A stretch of DNA of 64,000 nt, taken from NCBI RefSeq assembly GCF_000151665.1, contig NW_013171833.1, forward strand, positions 118,597 through 182,596, in the 5' to 3' direction. The DNA comes from Blastocystis hominis (lineage: Eukaryota > Sar > Bigyra > Opalinata > Blastocystidae). Both the position numbers and the translations under genes were made by a program. Of the stretch, positions 44,560 through 56,700 are shown piece after piece. The stretch's first letter is position 1; the number at the start of each line of letters is the position of its first letter. Under the pieces are notes generated by a model, which saw only the letters and a list, made by a program, of their open reading frames with translations, had not been told where the DNA came from and made no database searches.

Positions 44560-45580
44560 GGAATGCAACTAGATACCATCTATTAGATGATGCTTGCGAG
44601 TTGAATTACTATAAAGTAAAATGATACACAATTCTGAACCAGCAATTAATACGTTGTGGTCATTATCGAAAAATAATACTGGAAACGATTCTGTCACATA
44701 ATAATGTAATTCAGGAACAGCCTATAAAAGGTGAAGCATGGAAAGTCAAACTTTCTTGAAAATGTGTGTAATAACAGGTAAAAGAGGATAAAATATTTTT
44801 GAAAAAACATCACAAAACGGGTTGACAGCAGCAAGTATTACAAAAAGTCAGAGCGAAACCATGATATGAATAAAATCGAACAATAAAGAGGGTAACGGAT
44901 ATGAGCGTACTGTGTAGTTCTCTCCTTATTATACAGTTACAAGATATAAACACCTGCTTCTTTAAAAAAAGACTCATAGCTAAGTTGTCAACGCGCGTTT
45001 CTTCATATCCACATATATTTATTTATTGAATACTCTCCACTTTCCCAAATAGCATGGATAACCAAGAAAATAGACAAATATCAATATCTTTAGTCATTTG
45101 ACTAAAAAACAGACATGGACTGAGTCAAATCGTTGGGCGTTATAGCACTCATAAAATCAATTTATTATTGTTTTTCATCTGCGCAACTAATTATGTTCAC
45201 TTGTTTAAAAAATGCATACTCTCCCTGCTATAGTGCAAAAATATATTTATTTGTTCTGTAAGAATGATCCCAAATTATAAATTATATCGATAATAATAAA
45301 GTAGTGTTAAAATGGCATAAAATGCGCAAATTTTAATAGCCGCCTTTTTCGCGCAAAAAACGCCAGTGCCGACCCGTCAGCCGAGTCGACGGGTTCAACA
45401 CGTTTCCCAACCATGAGTCCTCATAAAAGCTAGGCTACCCCTGATGTCGTTGGTCGATGGGGTTAGATTTCCCACATCCTTTCCATGACTGCTCTGTTCC
45501 GAATCTAATGTTAAAAGTGAAATATCTCATCTCTCTGGTCTGTAGATGTTTGACAGTCGATAATGACTATAAGGTAGTGA
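44560..45580. other. gene-poor AT-rich region with one GC-rich block
   Basis: About 1 kb without a supported gene. Around 45335-45500 the base composition is clearly richer in G and C (cgcgcaaaaaacgccagtgc..), in contrast with its flanks, and it sits next to the polymerase fossil. I could not fold it into a tRNA. Confidence 0.4.
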
Positions 45581-48260
45581 ATGTACATTGTTATCCAAGA
45601 TCCATCGCTTGTTGTCCGTGCAAGTCATGAGTGTCTTGTTTTGTCCTTCGTGGTGATATCGAAGGCCTGGTTATTGAAGAGTTTGAAGTTGCCTTCGATG
45701 ACTGCATCTCCCTTCTTCTCAGCCTCAAGTGCATGTTTGAATAACTCGATGTTCTTTACACTCATTCTCTCCACATCGATTACCACATTTCGTGGAACTC
45801 CCTTCGTGGCGTTGTGTATCACTTGCTTCTCATTCACGAGGTAGTACATCCTGGGTCTCAGTCCCACGAACTCAGTGATACAATGCCCGTTGTACTCGTC
45901 CTTGAAGGTGGGTACAGGCAGCTTCTTGTTGAAGTTGAGGAACGAGTCCAATGAAGGGAACTTGCTCTTGTTCACTTCCTAATTGTAGTAGTTCACGAGT
46001 TGCCCTTAGAAGTAGCTCGTGTTATCCAACTCCGAAAAGTCGAACGACTTGTACATCTCACACATCTTGTGGGCAATATTTCCTATGTCATCCAGTTACA
46101 TGATGAGCGAATTCGTGTTATGTCCTGATAGTTCCACGTTATCGAATGTCGTCTTGAGCAAATTGTAGTCGAAATCGTATATGGTGTGTTTGGGCATGTC
46201 AAGAACGGCAAATCAGATGAAGAATGACTTTATCACTTTCCTCGCTGGTGTATTTAACTTGATACCGAACAAATTCTCGGAATAACTAGCGGTTCTTGCA
46301 ATCATGCCATACCCATGCTTCTAGATGATGGATTCGCGTTCATTCCATGTGGTGGCGAACTTCACTTTCGTCAGTTTCAATCCAGTCTCCACGAATTTGC
46401 CATAGGTCGAGTTTGCCATGGGCTTATACAGGTTCTTTTCCACAATGGTTATGGATTTGGCGCGTTTCTCATTCAACATGTTCACATATACGAATATGAA
46501 TGGTGCCTGCTTGAATCGAATGATGTGGTGAATGTGTGTGACTTGATATCCCTGCTAAATGCCCAGTTGCAACAGTGAGTAATGAACGAGATACTTTTGA
46601 CGAGGTACAAGATCGCATATGAGCTTCGGTGTATTCACCTCTTTCACTTTGTCCACAATGTCGTTCCTCGCTGCGTACTTCTTGATTCCATCGGAGTACA
46701 TGCCCGCCTTCTGTACGGGAAAAAATGGCAGATCATTGAACTTGTCGTGGAGTTCCACTGGTGCCTCGATATCACACTCGACAAAGAATCCATACTTGCC
46801 GAATGTCTTGAGTGATTGAACCCATCTATTCGGGTTGCGATTGATTTTCTACATCATTTCCTGTCGTTGAAGCACACTAACCAATTCATCAGGCATCATT
46901 CGCTGCATGACTCCCCCATACAGGCAGTTCGCATCGAGATAGTAGATGTCGGACAAGAGACAGGAGGCATCCCATGTCGCTTGTAGGTTTTCACCAATGA
47001 CAACCTTGGTATGCAGTTTCACGATCTGAGTGATGTCTCCGCTCAGGTCTTCAACATTCGGATGATGTCATCGATCTCATTCATTTCCATCAATCGAATG
47101 CGCTTGTTCGGAGAAAACCCACCCATGCGATCTATGAAGATCTTCTCCAGTTGCTTCTCGATGAGTCTCTCGTTGGCGCTGATTCGAGTGATGGACTATG
47201 CCCACCTTCACTTGCCAAAATGAGACACCGCTGCAAACACAGGTTGTCCTCGTTATTGGAATAACTACCGTGCATCCAAGGATCAAAGGTGTGTAGAGTT
47301 TGGGACCAACGAATGAGCGAAGTGGGAACATCTCGAGATAAGAGCCGATCCAACCACAGTAAACAAATCCACTTCCTTTCTTTTTTTGTTCCTCCACGGC
47401 ATTTCTGTACCATCTCAATTAATCCTCTAACCACTCGTCGATGCGATCCTTGTGAATGATGCGAAGGTGTCTCAATCGATCATCGCTGAGATTGAGAATA
47501 TTGGGTTCCTTAACATGTGTCCACATGAAATTGTATGCCATGATGGTGATGAAACACTGGGGATAATCACGCATGCCTTTCATAATGTACTTCTTCGCTA
47601 CCTCATTGAACTCATTGGTTTTATCGAATACGAGGTTGATCGGTTCCACTATTCTATCGCTCTTTCCATCAAGACGTCAAACCCATAGTCTTTTGTCATC
47701 ATCGTTTTTGAGGCGAAAGTCCTTCTTGGTGCGCTTTTCATTCACCTATTCCTTGTATATGTTTCCATACATGGTATGATAGTACGTGAGTGCATACCAG
47801 AGAGAGGAATCGATCACATTTGACAAGCAACCTTCGGCGGCTATGCGATCGAACAGAGCGAAGAACCTGTTTCATCGTGTTTATCGTCTCTTTTCCACAG
47901 TGTTCACGAATTCAAAAAACGGCCATTTTCGCTTTTCACCGAATTCAGGTCCGTTCCACTTATATTCGAGATATATCGTTCTATGCCTTGCTTCCTACAT
48001 TCAGATACTCACGCTCTCCTTTGGGATCTCAACTCGTTTACGAGGAGTGGTATGTTTGGTTTCTTTGCTGTTTTCATTGACCTCGTATTCTCATTCCATA
48101 CCTTGTTTGACACATATGCTCGTGAACCAGAAATAAGTTAATCAGTGAACTTCCCATCAATTATGCAATACTTGGCTACAAATCGATTCCAGGTTTGAGT
48201 GCCAATCATGATCCTTTGTCCAGTCTCAGGGTTGAAAGCATGTTCGTCGCAATGAGTATC
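45581..48260 (-). mobile_element. broken Polinton-like PolB fossil
   Basis: Short minus-strand frames in several phases match, piece by piece, the family-B DNA polymerase of the element at 53.75-58.18 kb (for example DSFLNFNKKLPVPTFKDEYN and LICDLVPRQKYLVHYSLLQL). It is broken, with at least ten breaks, and is shorter than the whole-looking copy. The host sequence around it is AT-rich. Clear divergence from the 54-63 kb copies suggests it is the older insertion. Confidence 0.8.
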
Positions 48261-48290
48261 CATATATATATATATATATATGACAAAATG
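48260..48290. repeat. (TA)n microsatellite
   Basis: Pure (TA) run at the 5' edge of the polymerase fossil. Confidence 0.8.
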
Positions 48291-48330
48291 ATTAAGCCCA
48301 AAGTGAAGAAAAAGAGTGAATTGGAAATAG

Positions 48331-48675
48331 TTATGGAACTTCTAGCCTAGAGTGGAAAAATCGTATGTCCATCTTCGACGCATTCGAATTCTGCGATTTC
48401 GATGTACTCAGATGACGATGAGTCGTCCGAATGATCGTCATGGTGTTCAGAATGGTAATGATTTCACTCCTTGTATAATAACCAAGCAAAATCGTTGCCT
48501 CTTCGCCAATAATGTTAGTTATCCCATTGGTTGAGTCCACAATACTGAACATGACTTGATTGGGTTTGGATAGAACAGTTATGGAAGTGATCAATGGATT
48601 TCTGAACTTGTAAGGATTGATCCATTCGAATGAACCATTGATAGGTGAATCTTGTGTAAAAATGGAATAATGCAT
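48331..48675 (-). other. virus-like fragment, possibly structural-protein-like
   Basis: A 114-codon frame next to the polymerase fossil contains INPYKFRNPLITSITVLSKP and GYYTRSEIITILNTM. The pattern 'YYT.(D/S)E(I/L)...(L/I)N' is common near the start of structural proteins of Polinton-like elements, but the match is weak. Treated as part of the fossil neighbourhood. Confidence 0.25.
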
Positions 48676-48679
48676 GTTC

Positions 48680-48760
48680 TCTCTTTACCAAAGACACTAA
48701 TGACTTGCATAGACAACAAGAGATGGATTCAGCCTAGGAACGATAGTCGAGGACTCAGAA
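48680..48760 (+). mobile_element. short inverted PolB fragment
   Basis: Encodes KTLMTCIDNKRWI on the + strand, matching the C-terminal KTLMTCTDNKRWI of the polymerase copies that lie on the minus strand. It is a small leftover in opposite orientation to the adjacent fossil. Confidence 0.6.
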
Positions 48761-51401
48761 TCGGTTGGTCGATTATAACGACAGACAAAGAATCGCAATT
48801 GTGGTCACTGCACATAGCAGCCTATAAAGAAAGCTGGCACCAGGTTTCACGCAAATAGTGACATTCTCTTACTACTATTGTTCCATATTAATGAGGTTTA
48901 ATATGGCTACAAGTTGATAAATCATATTATTATTGATCGAAAGAGCTTTTTGTTATTGTGAAAATAGGATCATTTTTGTTATGTGACATGTATCAAATAT
49001 GGATGAACTCATCAATAGAAATAGGAAGGATGAATCAGTCATTTACCACAAGTATTGTTGTATTTCCTTTGATCTATGACTAATCTGTATAATATAGTCT
49101 CGAGATACTTTGAATCAATACTTGGACAATGAATATTTGGAATAGAAATACAACAAATGTGTATTGTTTCATTTTGGTGCATATTGTGTGATATGAATTG
49201 TATCAAAACCCATAATGAATTCATATTCTAAATGTGACAACTAATAATGTTGCTAGATCGTGTTATAATCTGAGAGAAGAAATGAGCAGTATTAACAAAC
49301 AAGAGTCTTCACAATAGTTATTCTCAATATTATTGATTGTGAATAGTTGATGTTTTGTCATCATCATCATGATTATTGTTCTGTATGGGAAGAGAGAATA
49401 ATGTGTATTTGTGATTGATTGTATATTTTGGCTTATTAGTATACTCCATGGAATAGAATACTGTGAAAATAAGATAGGTAAGTGTGGAATAATCAGAAAT
49501 GGCCAATATGAATGAAAACAACAATACTAGAATGTAATAGAATAGTAGAAAATAACATATGTATGAAGTAGCAGTGGAAATGGAGTCATTTTCACAAATT
49601 ATGACGAACAATAGCTGAAATGTTGATATTTCACAGGGATCTGTTTTAGCACATCCTGAAACGAATTACATAGATCATGCATAGTTTTGCTTCAAAACAA
49701 ACAAAATCCAGACAAACACGATTCTGTCATTTCATTGGTTTAACACAATGTTTGATTCTGTTAAATCCATTTTCATAAAACAACTAATTCTGAGTAGCAG
49801 GAACAATACTGTTGATACTTAGTACTGGACTAACCAATCGATGAATGAATGAATGATTGGAGTTTGTAGTAAATTCCGTTATTGTTAGTTGGAATGCACA
49901 ATGATTGGTATATAGTGGTTGGAACTGAATGATTCCTAGATATTATGACAGATTGTATGTTATATGTGAATAGAATAGTACTGGAATGATTTGTGTAATT
50001 GGTCACAATCTATTGAATGAATATGAGTTGGATGTACAAAGATTGCATAGCATGGAGATGGTTTGTACCATGAATGGATGAAAGAAAAGAAAAGAAAAGA
50101 AGAAATAGTATTCATTGCTTAAGATCTTAATCCATTCAATGATATGTATTAGTTATTTATTATTATTGTAATACGCGATTATGATAATGAAGAGTGAATG
50201 AGAGAGAATCGAAATGAATGGAAATGTGATTGGTTGTGATATTGGAGTTGGATTCGATACGATTTCAGCAATTCAACACTGAAATGAAAACAAATGAATG
50301 AATGAATGAATGAATGAATGAGTAATCCTACAAACATCGATTTGAATTGAGTGCATACTGTGATTATGTATATTTTGTACCATAAGAATGAATGATGGAT
50401 TGTTGACAAGGAAATATCGTTAAATCTGTATAAAGTGGACCAATAATGTGAATTGCAATGGGATATTTGAATGATTATACGATCAAATCAATAAATGAAT
50501 GAATGAATAATATCTTATCTAAGAATTGATTGACAATCTCAAGACACTACTCACAACCAATGATCTGTAAATCAGTAACAAGGATGTCATTCATTCATTC
50601 ATTCAATCTATTCTATTCTATTCTATTCTATATTCATTCATAGTATCATATTTGATTCACTTTGGTTTGGATGGCTGATTGAATGATTGAATCAACCAAC
50701 AAATCATTGAATGAATGAATGAATCAAAGAAAGATTCTCTCTCTGTGGAGTGATTCACAAAACAACAATGACCTTTATCACAACCAATGAACTGTAATTC
50801 TGCATCAATAATGTCATCGATTCAATCATTCATTCAATCAATCATTTGTTCATGGTTTTAGAAATGTTTAACGCATGATTGATTGATTGATTGATTGATT
50901 GAATCGATGCCTATTCTGTATACTCTTTCATAATATGAATCTATCAAACAACAAAGCAAATAATAACAATAATAACGACAATGAATTCGTTAAAATGGCA
51001 CAGCAACAATAATAACAGTAATAGAAATCAATGAGAAGAATAATAAGATTATGTGTTCAAAAGCAATGTCTAGAACAGAAATGAAATGAAATGAAATGAA
51101 GTAATGAGCAGCAACAACATAATAGGAACGAACAATAACATGAGTAATAATCCAAATGGATGAATTATGAACTCAATGCAGTGTCCGATATCGAATCAAT
51201 ACCAAATTGATGTAGAACAAACAATGTGTATGTGAATAACAAGCAATAATGAGAATAATAACAGTAAAAGGAATAAGAAGAATAAGAATATCTGAGAACA
51301 ATCCATAGCTATTGATGATTAATAATAATAGTAATCATCATAGAAAGAGATATTGAAACAACCATATGTGTAGTTTAATAAAGAAATAAGGAAAGAACCA
51401 A

Positions 51402-51455
51402 ATCCATGATAATAGTCATATTATTGGTAATATGACTATTATTATCATCATGGAT
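51402..51455. repeat. inverted repeat (hairpin)
   Basis: Left arm atccatgataatagtcatat and a right arm with three extra bases, separated by a few bases, could form a long AT-rich hairpin. Confidence 0.7.
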
Positions 51456-52127
51456 CAATCAATCAATCAATAATACTTACTGATCGATTCTGGATAATAG
51501 ATCAATTAGATTGTTATGTGGAATGATCGAAATGAAGAACAAACTCGATATGTGAAAACAAACAAATACCAAGAATGCATATCAATTTCAAACAATCCAC
51601 ATAGTTGAGTGAATCTATGTGAATCGATTCAGATTTCAATATAAATGAAGAGAAGATCATTTGATTGTCGGTTTGCATGGAAAGATTGATTGATATCACG
51701 AAACATCAATCGGATTGATTTGAAATGATTTCGTATTGTAGGTTCTGATTATTGATTAAATCATTTGATAGATAGTTTGGTCCATTGCTAACTACAACTA
51801 CTACTACTATTATTGTTGTTGTTGCTGTGGATGTTGCTGCTGCTATTGCTACTTCTCTCTTTCTCCCCTACCATTCATTCATTGATTCCAGACCATCAAA
51901 ATCGATAACAATATTCCTTGTCAACAAAAGAAGAAATGGAATCAATGAAAACAAAGAATCAAGTGTTTCCTTTATGGCAATCAATGATCCATTAATCTAT
52001 GAATGAATGTTTGAATGAGTGAGTGAGTAATGAAGGAAAACAGAATAAATGAATGAATAAGAAGTAAAAACAATAATATGTATCATATGATATCGGATAC
52101 TGGAAGGTAGGGGAGAAAGATAAGATG

Positions 52128-52340
52128 ATGATGATTCAACTTCATTGACACTTCGAAGTAACAATGAATTGATTGGTTATGATTTGCTTTGGATCTTCCA
52201 AGTCTAACATCACTAACTTCTGTATAATGGAGTTTCTGTTGTCCTCGTTTTGGTGACATTGGAAAGTGGATCTAAATATTGAATAGAGATGGTAAATAGA
52301 TATTCCAAATCTGTTTCAAAATGTCAATCTACTTGTATCA
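52128..52340 (+). pseudogene. fragment of a MORN/LRR family gene (terminal LRR exons)
   Basis: Aligns by eye with 10050-10240 of copy A: shared runs gatgatgattcaacttcatt, atcttccaa(a/g)tctaac and agatattccaaatct in the same order and spacing. The frame is not kept and splice acceptors are partly lost (no AG before the second block). Only the last exons are present. Confidence 0.7.
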
Positions 52341-53180
52341 TTGGGGTATGTTCAATCGAAATCGATTCGAGTATTGTTGATAAATAGAATGGAATTGATT
52401 TCATATGATTTTCATAGATTTCAATTCCATTTGGTAAGTTTAAGCTTATCTTATCTTGTTAGGTGATTTGATTTGATTCACTGTGTTTCATTCGATTCCG
52501 TTTGATCATTTGATTTGATTTGATTTGTTTTGATTCGTTTAATAGGAACATATTTCGATTGATTATGATTGGAACAATTCTATCTGGTTCATTTTACAAT
52601 GATCTGTGGAATTTGTATTGTTGTTTCAAACTGATGGCACATGATTGATTCGATGATTGGTTAAAATGGATATATAGTAGTAATAATGATGATGATGAAC
52701 AGAAAACAAACAGAAATAAGCAAAACAAAACATGGAACAATCCAAACAAATAATCACATATTTCCTTATGAGAATTGAATCAATAAGAATCGACACAATC
52801 CAATTTGTCTGGTGGATAGTGAATAATAAAAGGATGAATGTTAGAATATAAAAAAGGGAATAATAAAGAAAAAGAAAATACAAAAAGAAAAACTAAAAAC
52901 AAATTAGAATCATATCATATAAAACAAAAGAAAACAAAAGGAAGATTAAGAAAATGCACAAATATAAGAAAATCAGAAACAAAGAAAACTAAAGAATAGC
53001 AAAACAAACAATAGACTAAAAATCAAAATCGAAAATAAAATAATAAAATGAACTACAATGAATTCCAAAAGTTGAAAAACAACAACAACAAATGAAAAAT
53101 GGAATAATCAAAAATAGATAAGCAACATCAAAACAAAAACAAAAACAAAGAAAAGAATAATGAATCAGTAGTAGGGGAAT

Positions 53181-53690
53181 GACGAGAAACACGCGAAAAT
53201 CCATTTCCTACCAAATAATCGCGGTGAACTTTTTTCGACCATTTTCGACCATTTTCCACCATTTTCGACCATTTCTGCCATTTCCTACCTGGTCACCTCG
53301 ATGGCCATGACGGGAAACACGCGGAAATCCATTTCCTACCAAATAACCGCGGCAACCCGTTTTTTGTTATTTTCGACCATTTTTTGCCATTTTGCCATTG
53401 TCTTCCTGACCACCTCGATAGCCATGACGGGAAACACGCGGAAATCCATTTCCTACCAAATAACCGCGGCAACCCGTTTTTTTGTTTTTTTCGACCATTT
53501 TCGGCCATTTCCTACCTGGTCACCTCGATGGCCATGACGGGAAACACGCGGAAATCCATTTCCTACCAAATAACCGCGGCAACCCATTTTCGACCATTTT
53601 CTGCCATTTTCTGCCATTGCCTGCCTGGCTACCGTATTGTCCATAACAAGAAACGCGCGGAAACCCATGGCTGCCAATTTCGGCAATGTT
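53181..53690. repeat. ~110-128-bp minisatellite
   Basis: Nearly five copies of a unit containing ga(c/t)gggaaacacgcgg, then aaatccatttcctaccaaat, an aaccgcggcaaccc block and a run of cgaccatttt. Unit starts are at 53181, 53309, 53426, 53536 and 53645, so spacings are 128, 117, 110 and 109 bp. Length variation sits in the (cgaccatttt)n part. It abuts the PolB element. Confidence 0.9.
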
Positions 53691-53751
53691 AACCTGACTT
53701 CCATTGTAGGCCATGGTATCCATGGATGTCCAAAGTGAAAGATTGCTTCCT

Positions 53752-56700
53752 TTACTTCAGTCTATAATGCCCGAATGCAAGTGTGTGTATGTTGTCGTCC
53801 AAGATCCAACGTTTGTTATCCGTGCAAGTCATGAGTGTCTTGGTCTGCTCCTTCGTGCTGATGTTGAAGGCCTGGTTGTTGATGCGCTTGAAGCTGCCTT
53901 CGATCACTGCATCTTCCTTCTTCTCTGCCTCGAGGACGCGCTTGTACAATTCGATGTTCTTCACGCTCATTCTCTCACCGTCAATCACAACGTTGCGAGG
54001 AACTCCCTTTGCTGCATTGTGTACGACGTGCTTCTCATCAACAAGACAGTACATCTTCGGTCTTAAACCAACGAACTCCGTGATGCGATGCCCGTTATGC
54101 TCATCCTTGAAGATGGGACCAGGCAACTTCTTGTTGAAGTTGAGGAACGAGTCCAATGAAGGGAACTTGCTCTTGTCCACTTCGTGATCGTAATACTTCA
54201 CGAGTTCTCCATAGAAGTAGCTCGTGTTATCCAACTCAGAAAAGTCAAACGACTTGTACATATCGCACATCTTGTGAACGATGTTACCACGATCGTTCAA
54301 CTGTACGATGAGCGAATCTGTGTCCTGTCCCAACAGCTCCACGTTATCGAATGTCGTCTTGAGCACATTGTAGTAGAAGTCGTAGATGATGTGCTTCGAC
54401 ATGTCGAGAATGGCAAACCCGATGAAGAATGGTTTCTCTACCTTGCGCACCGGTGTGTTCAGCTTGATACCGATCAGATTCTCGGAATACATGGTAGTTC
54501 CAGCAATCATGTCGTATCCATGCTTCTGGATGATTGCCTCGCGTTCATTCCACGTATTAGCGAACTTCACTTTCATCCGCTTCAGTCCAGTCTCCACGAA
54601 TTTGCCATAGGTGGAGTTTGCCAACAGCTTGTAGAGGTTCTTTTCTACAGTGGTCTTGGACTTCGCTCGTTTTTCACTCAGCATGTTGACGTACTCGAAT
54701 ATGAAGGGTGCTTGCTTGAAACGAATGAGGTGGTGGACGTGCGTGATGCGATATCCCTGTTGAAGACCCAGTTGCAACAGAGAGTAATGCACGAGATACT
54801 TTTGACGAGGTACAAGATCGCAGATGAGCTTCGGTGTATTCACCTCTTTGACCTTGTCCACGATGTCGTTCTTCGCTGCGTACTTCTTGATTCCATCGGA
54901 GTACATGCCCGCCTTCTGTACGGGGAAGAATGGCAAGTCATTGAACTTATCATGGAGTTCCACTGGTGCCTCGATATCACACTCGATGAAGAATCCATAC
55001 TTGCCGAATGTCTTGAGTGATTGTACCCATCCATTCGGATCACGATTGATTCTCTTCATCACTTCTTGTCGTTCGGGTACACCCACCAATTCGTAAGGCA
55101 TCATTCGATGCATGGCTCCTCCGTACAGGTTGTTGGCGTCGAGGTAGTAAATGCCTTCACTGCCTGCCGTTGTTTGCTCTGTGTTGTCAATGTCGACCTT
55201 GGCGTGTCGTTTCACGATCTGAGTGATGCCTCCTCGCAGGTTCTTCAACAATCGCATGAAGTCTTCGATCTCATTCTCCTCCATCAATCGAATGCCCTTG
55301 CTCTCATAGAACTCACCCATGCGATTCAAGAACACTTTCACCAGTTGTTTCTCGGTGAGTCCCTCATTCGCGTTGATGCGCATGATGTACTGAGCCCATT
55401 TCCTTGCGAGGGTCATGAGGCTACTCTCGCTATGATCGCCCTCCATTGTGACCTTTAAGAAGAGCGAATAGGCCATTTGTGGTGCTGTGATATAATGCAT
55501 TGGATCAACACCGAATGCCTTCAGTGTGGTAACGCGGAAATGCTCGAATGCATCAGCCATGAGAGTCACATCGAGTACATTGTACAACTCGTAGTACTCA
55601 CCCCATGTCTTGATATCGAAGATCTTCCACAGTTTCACCATGTGATCATATTCGCCTTGGGGCATCATTTCTCCCTTCATATCATCAATGCATTGTTCAC
55701 GAGAAGGAATGGTGGTGTTATTCAATGTGTCGTACGATTTGATGAGACTGTAAAACATGGGTTCTTTCCGTGTCAACAGATCGATGTACTCGTCACTCCA
55801 TTGCTTGCCTCGTGATTCACAGTACTTGCGTAGTTGTTGTTTGGTGTGCACGTACAAATCGAGGTTACCACCGAGTGTCTGAGCCACGATGGATCTTAGA
55901 GGACTGCTGATGAGCTTCAACGAGTCCTTGAATTGAATGCCATTGTACTCGATCTGCATCTCCTTGTCTTCAGTGGTTGGAATGACTTCTAAGGAGTCAC
56001 TAGAGGTTGAATGAGCTGCGATGAGTTTCATGATGAACGTGAAATCGTAGTGTGAGCCATTGTGGAAGTATACGGGTAGACGATAGTTCTTCTTGTTGAA
56101 GGTAAGTTGGAGATTACACTTGGTGCAGCAGGTGCAGATGTACTGCCCTGCTTTGAAGCTGCATATCCCTCCCTTCCCTGTGGTGTATTCACCTGTCACA
56201 TGTGCATGATGTCTCACTTTGTCGTTCTCCAGTTTCTTGTGGCAGAAGGGACACACGGTTGTTGCACGAAAGTCCCTCTCGATGCTCGGAGAGTTTTCCA
56301 ATGGCAATTCATCGAAGAGATACCTTTTCACACTCTCGTGCAATTGTGTGAGATACTCCATGAAAGGACGAAGATCCTCTTCGCTTTCGTGTGGTGCATG
56401 GAAGATTCTTAGCTGGCTGTCAATGGCAGGGATGCGTGACACCGCCAGACAGGACAACATGATCGGCTTGTGTCTGTTCTTGTCGTCAATGGCCGACTCG
56501 AAGTCAGCGTACACGACGACCGGTGCTGGCATTTCATATCGCTGGTTGGTGAATCGTAACCGAGTCTCATTGGTTGACAAGTCGTACTGCTCGCTTTCAT
56601 CAACGAGTTCTCGGTGCACCTGTACTTCATGAGCATGAACGTCTTTGCGAGACCCGAAGAAGTCGTCGCAGAACCTGCACTTTGCGTTTCTCGCTGTGTT

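Larger units (their letters stand above)
48761..53180. other. AT-rich repeat desert without genes
   Basis: About 4.4 kb of A/T-rich sequence dominated by scattered tetranucleotide (gaat)n/(attc)n runs (e.g. 50293-50321, 50588-50604, 50880-50900), (taa)n-like stretches near 50950-51310 and A-rich stretches around 52860-53110. Short frames here are simple-sequence translations. It also contains an inverted repeat (51402-51455) and one family-gene fragment (52128-52340). Confidence 0.6.

Noticed and set aside
45380-45420. tRNA-like T-arm (gacgggttcaacacg)
   Set aside because: No matching D-arm, anticodon arm or acceptor stem could be found around it.
48761-53180. tetranucleotide repeats considered as a CRISPR-like array
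   Set aside because: Repeats are 4-bp simple sequence without spacers, in a eukaryotic genome.
54184-55020. 278-codon + strand frame across the polymerase
   Set aside because: Shadow frame; the minus strand carries polymerase motifs A, B and C in this interval.
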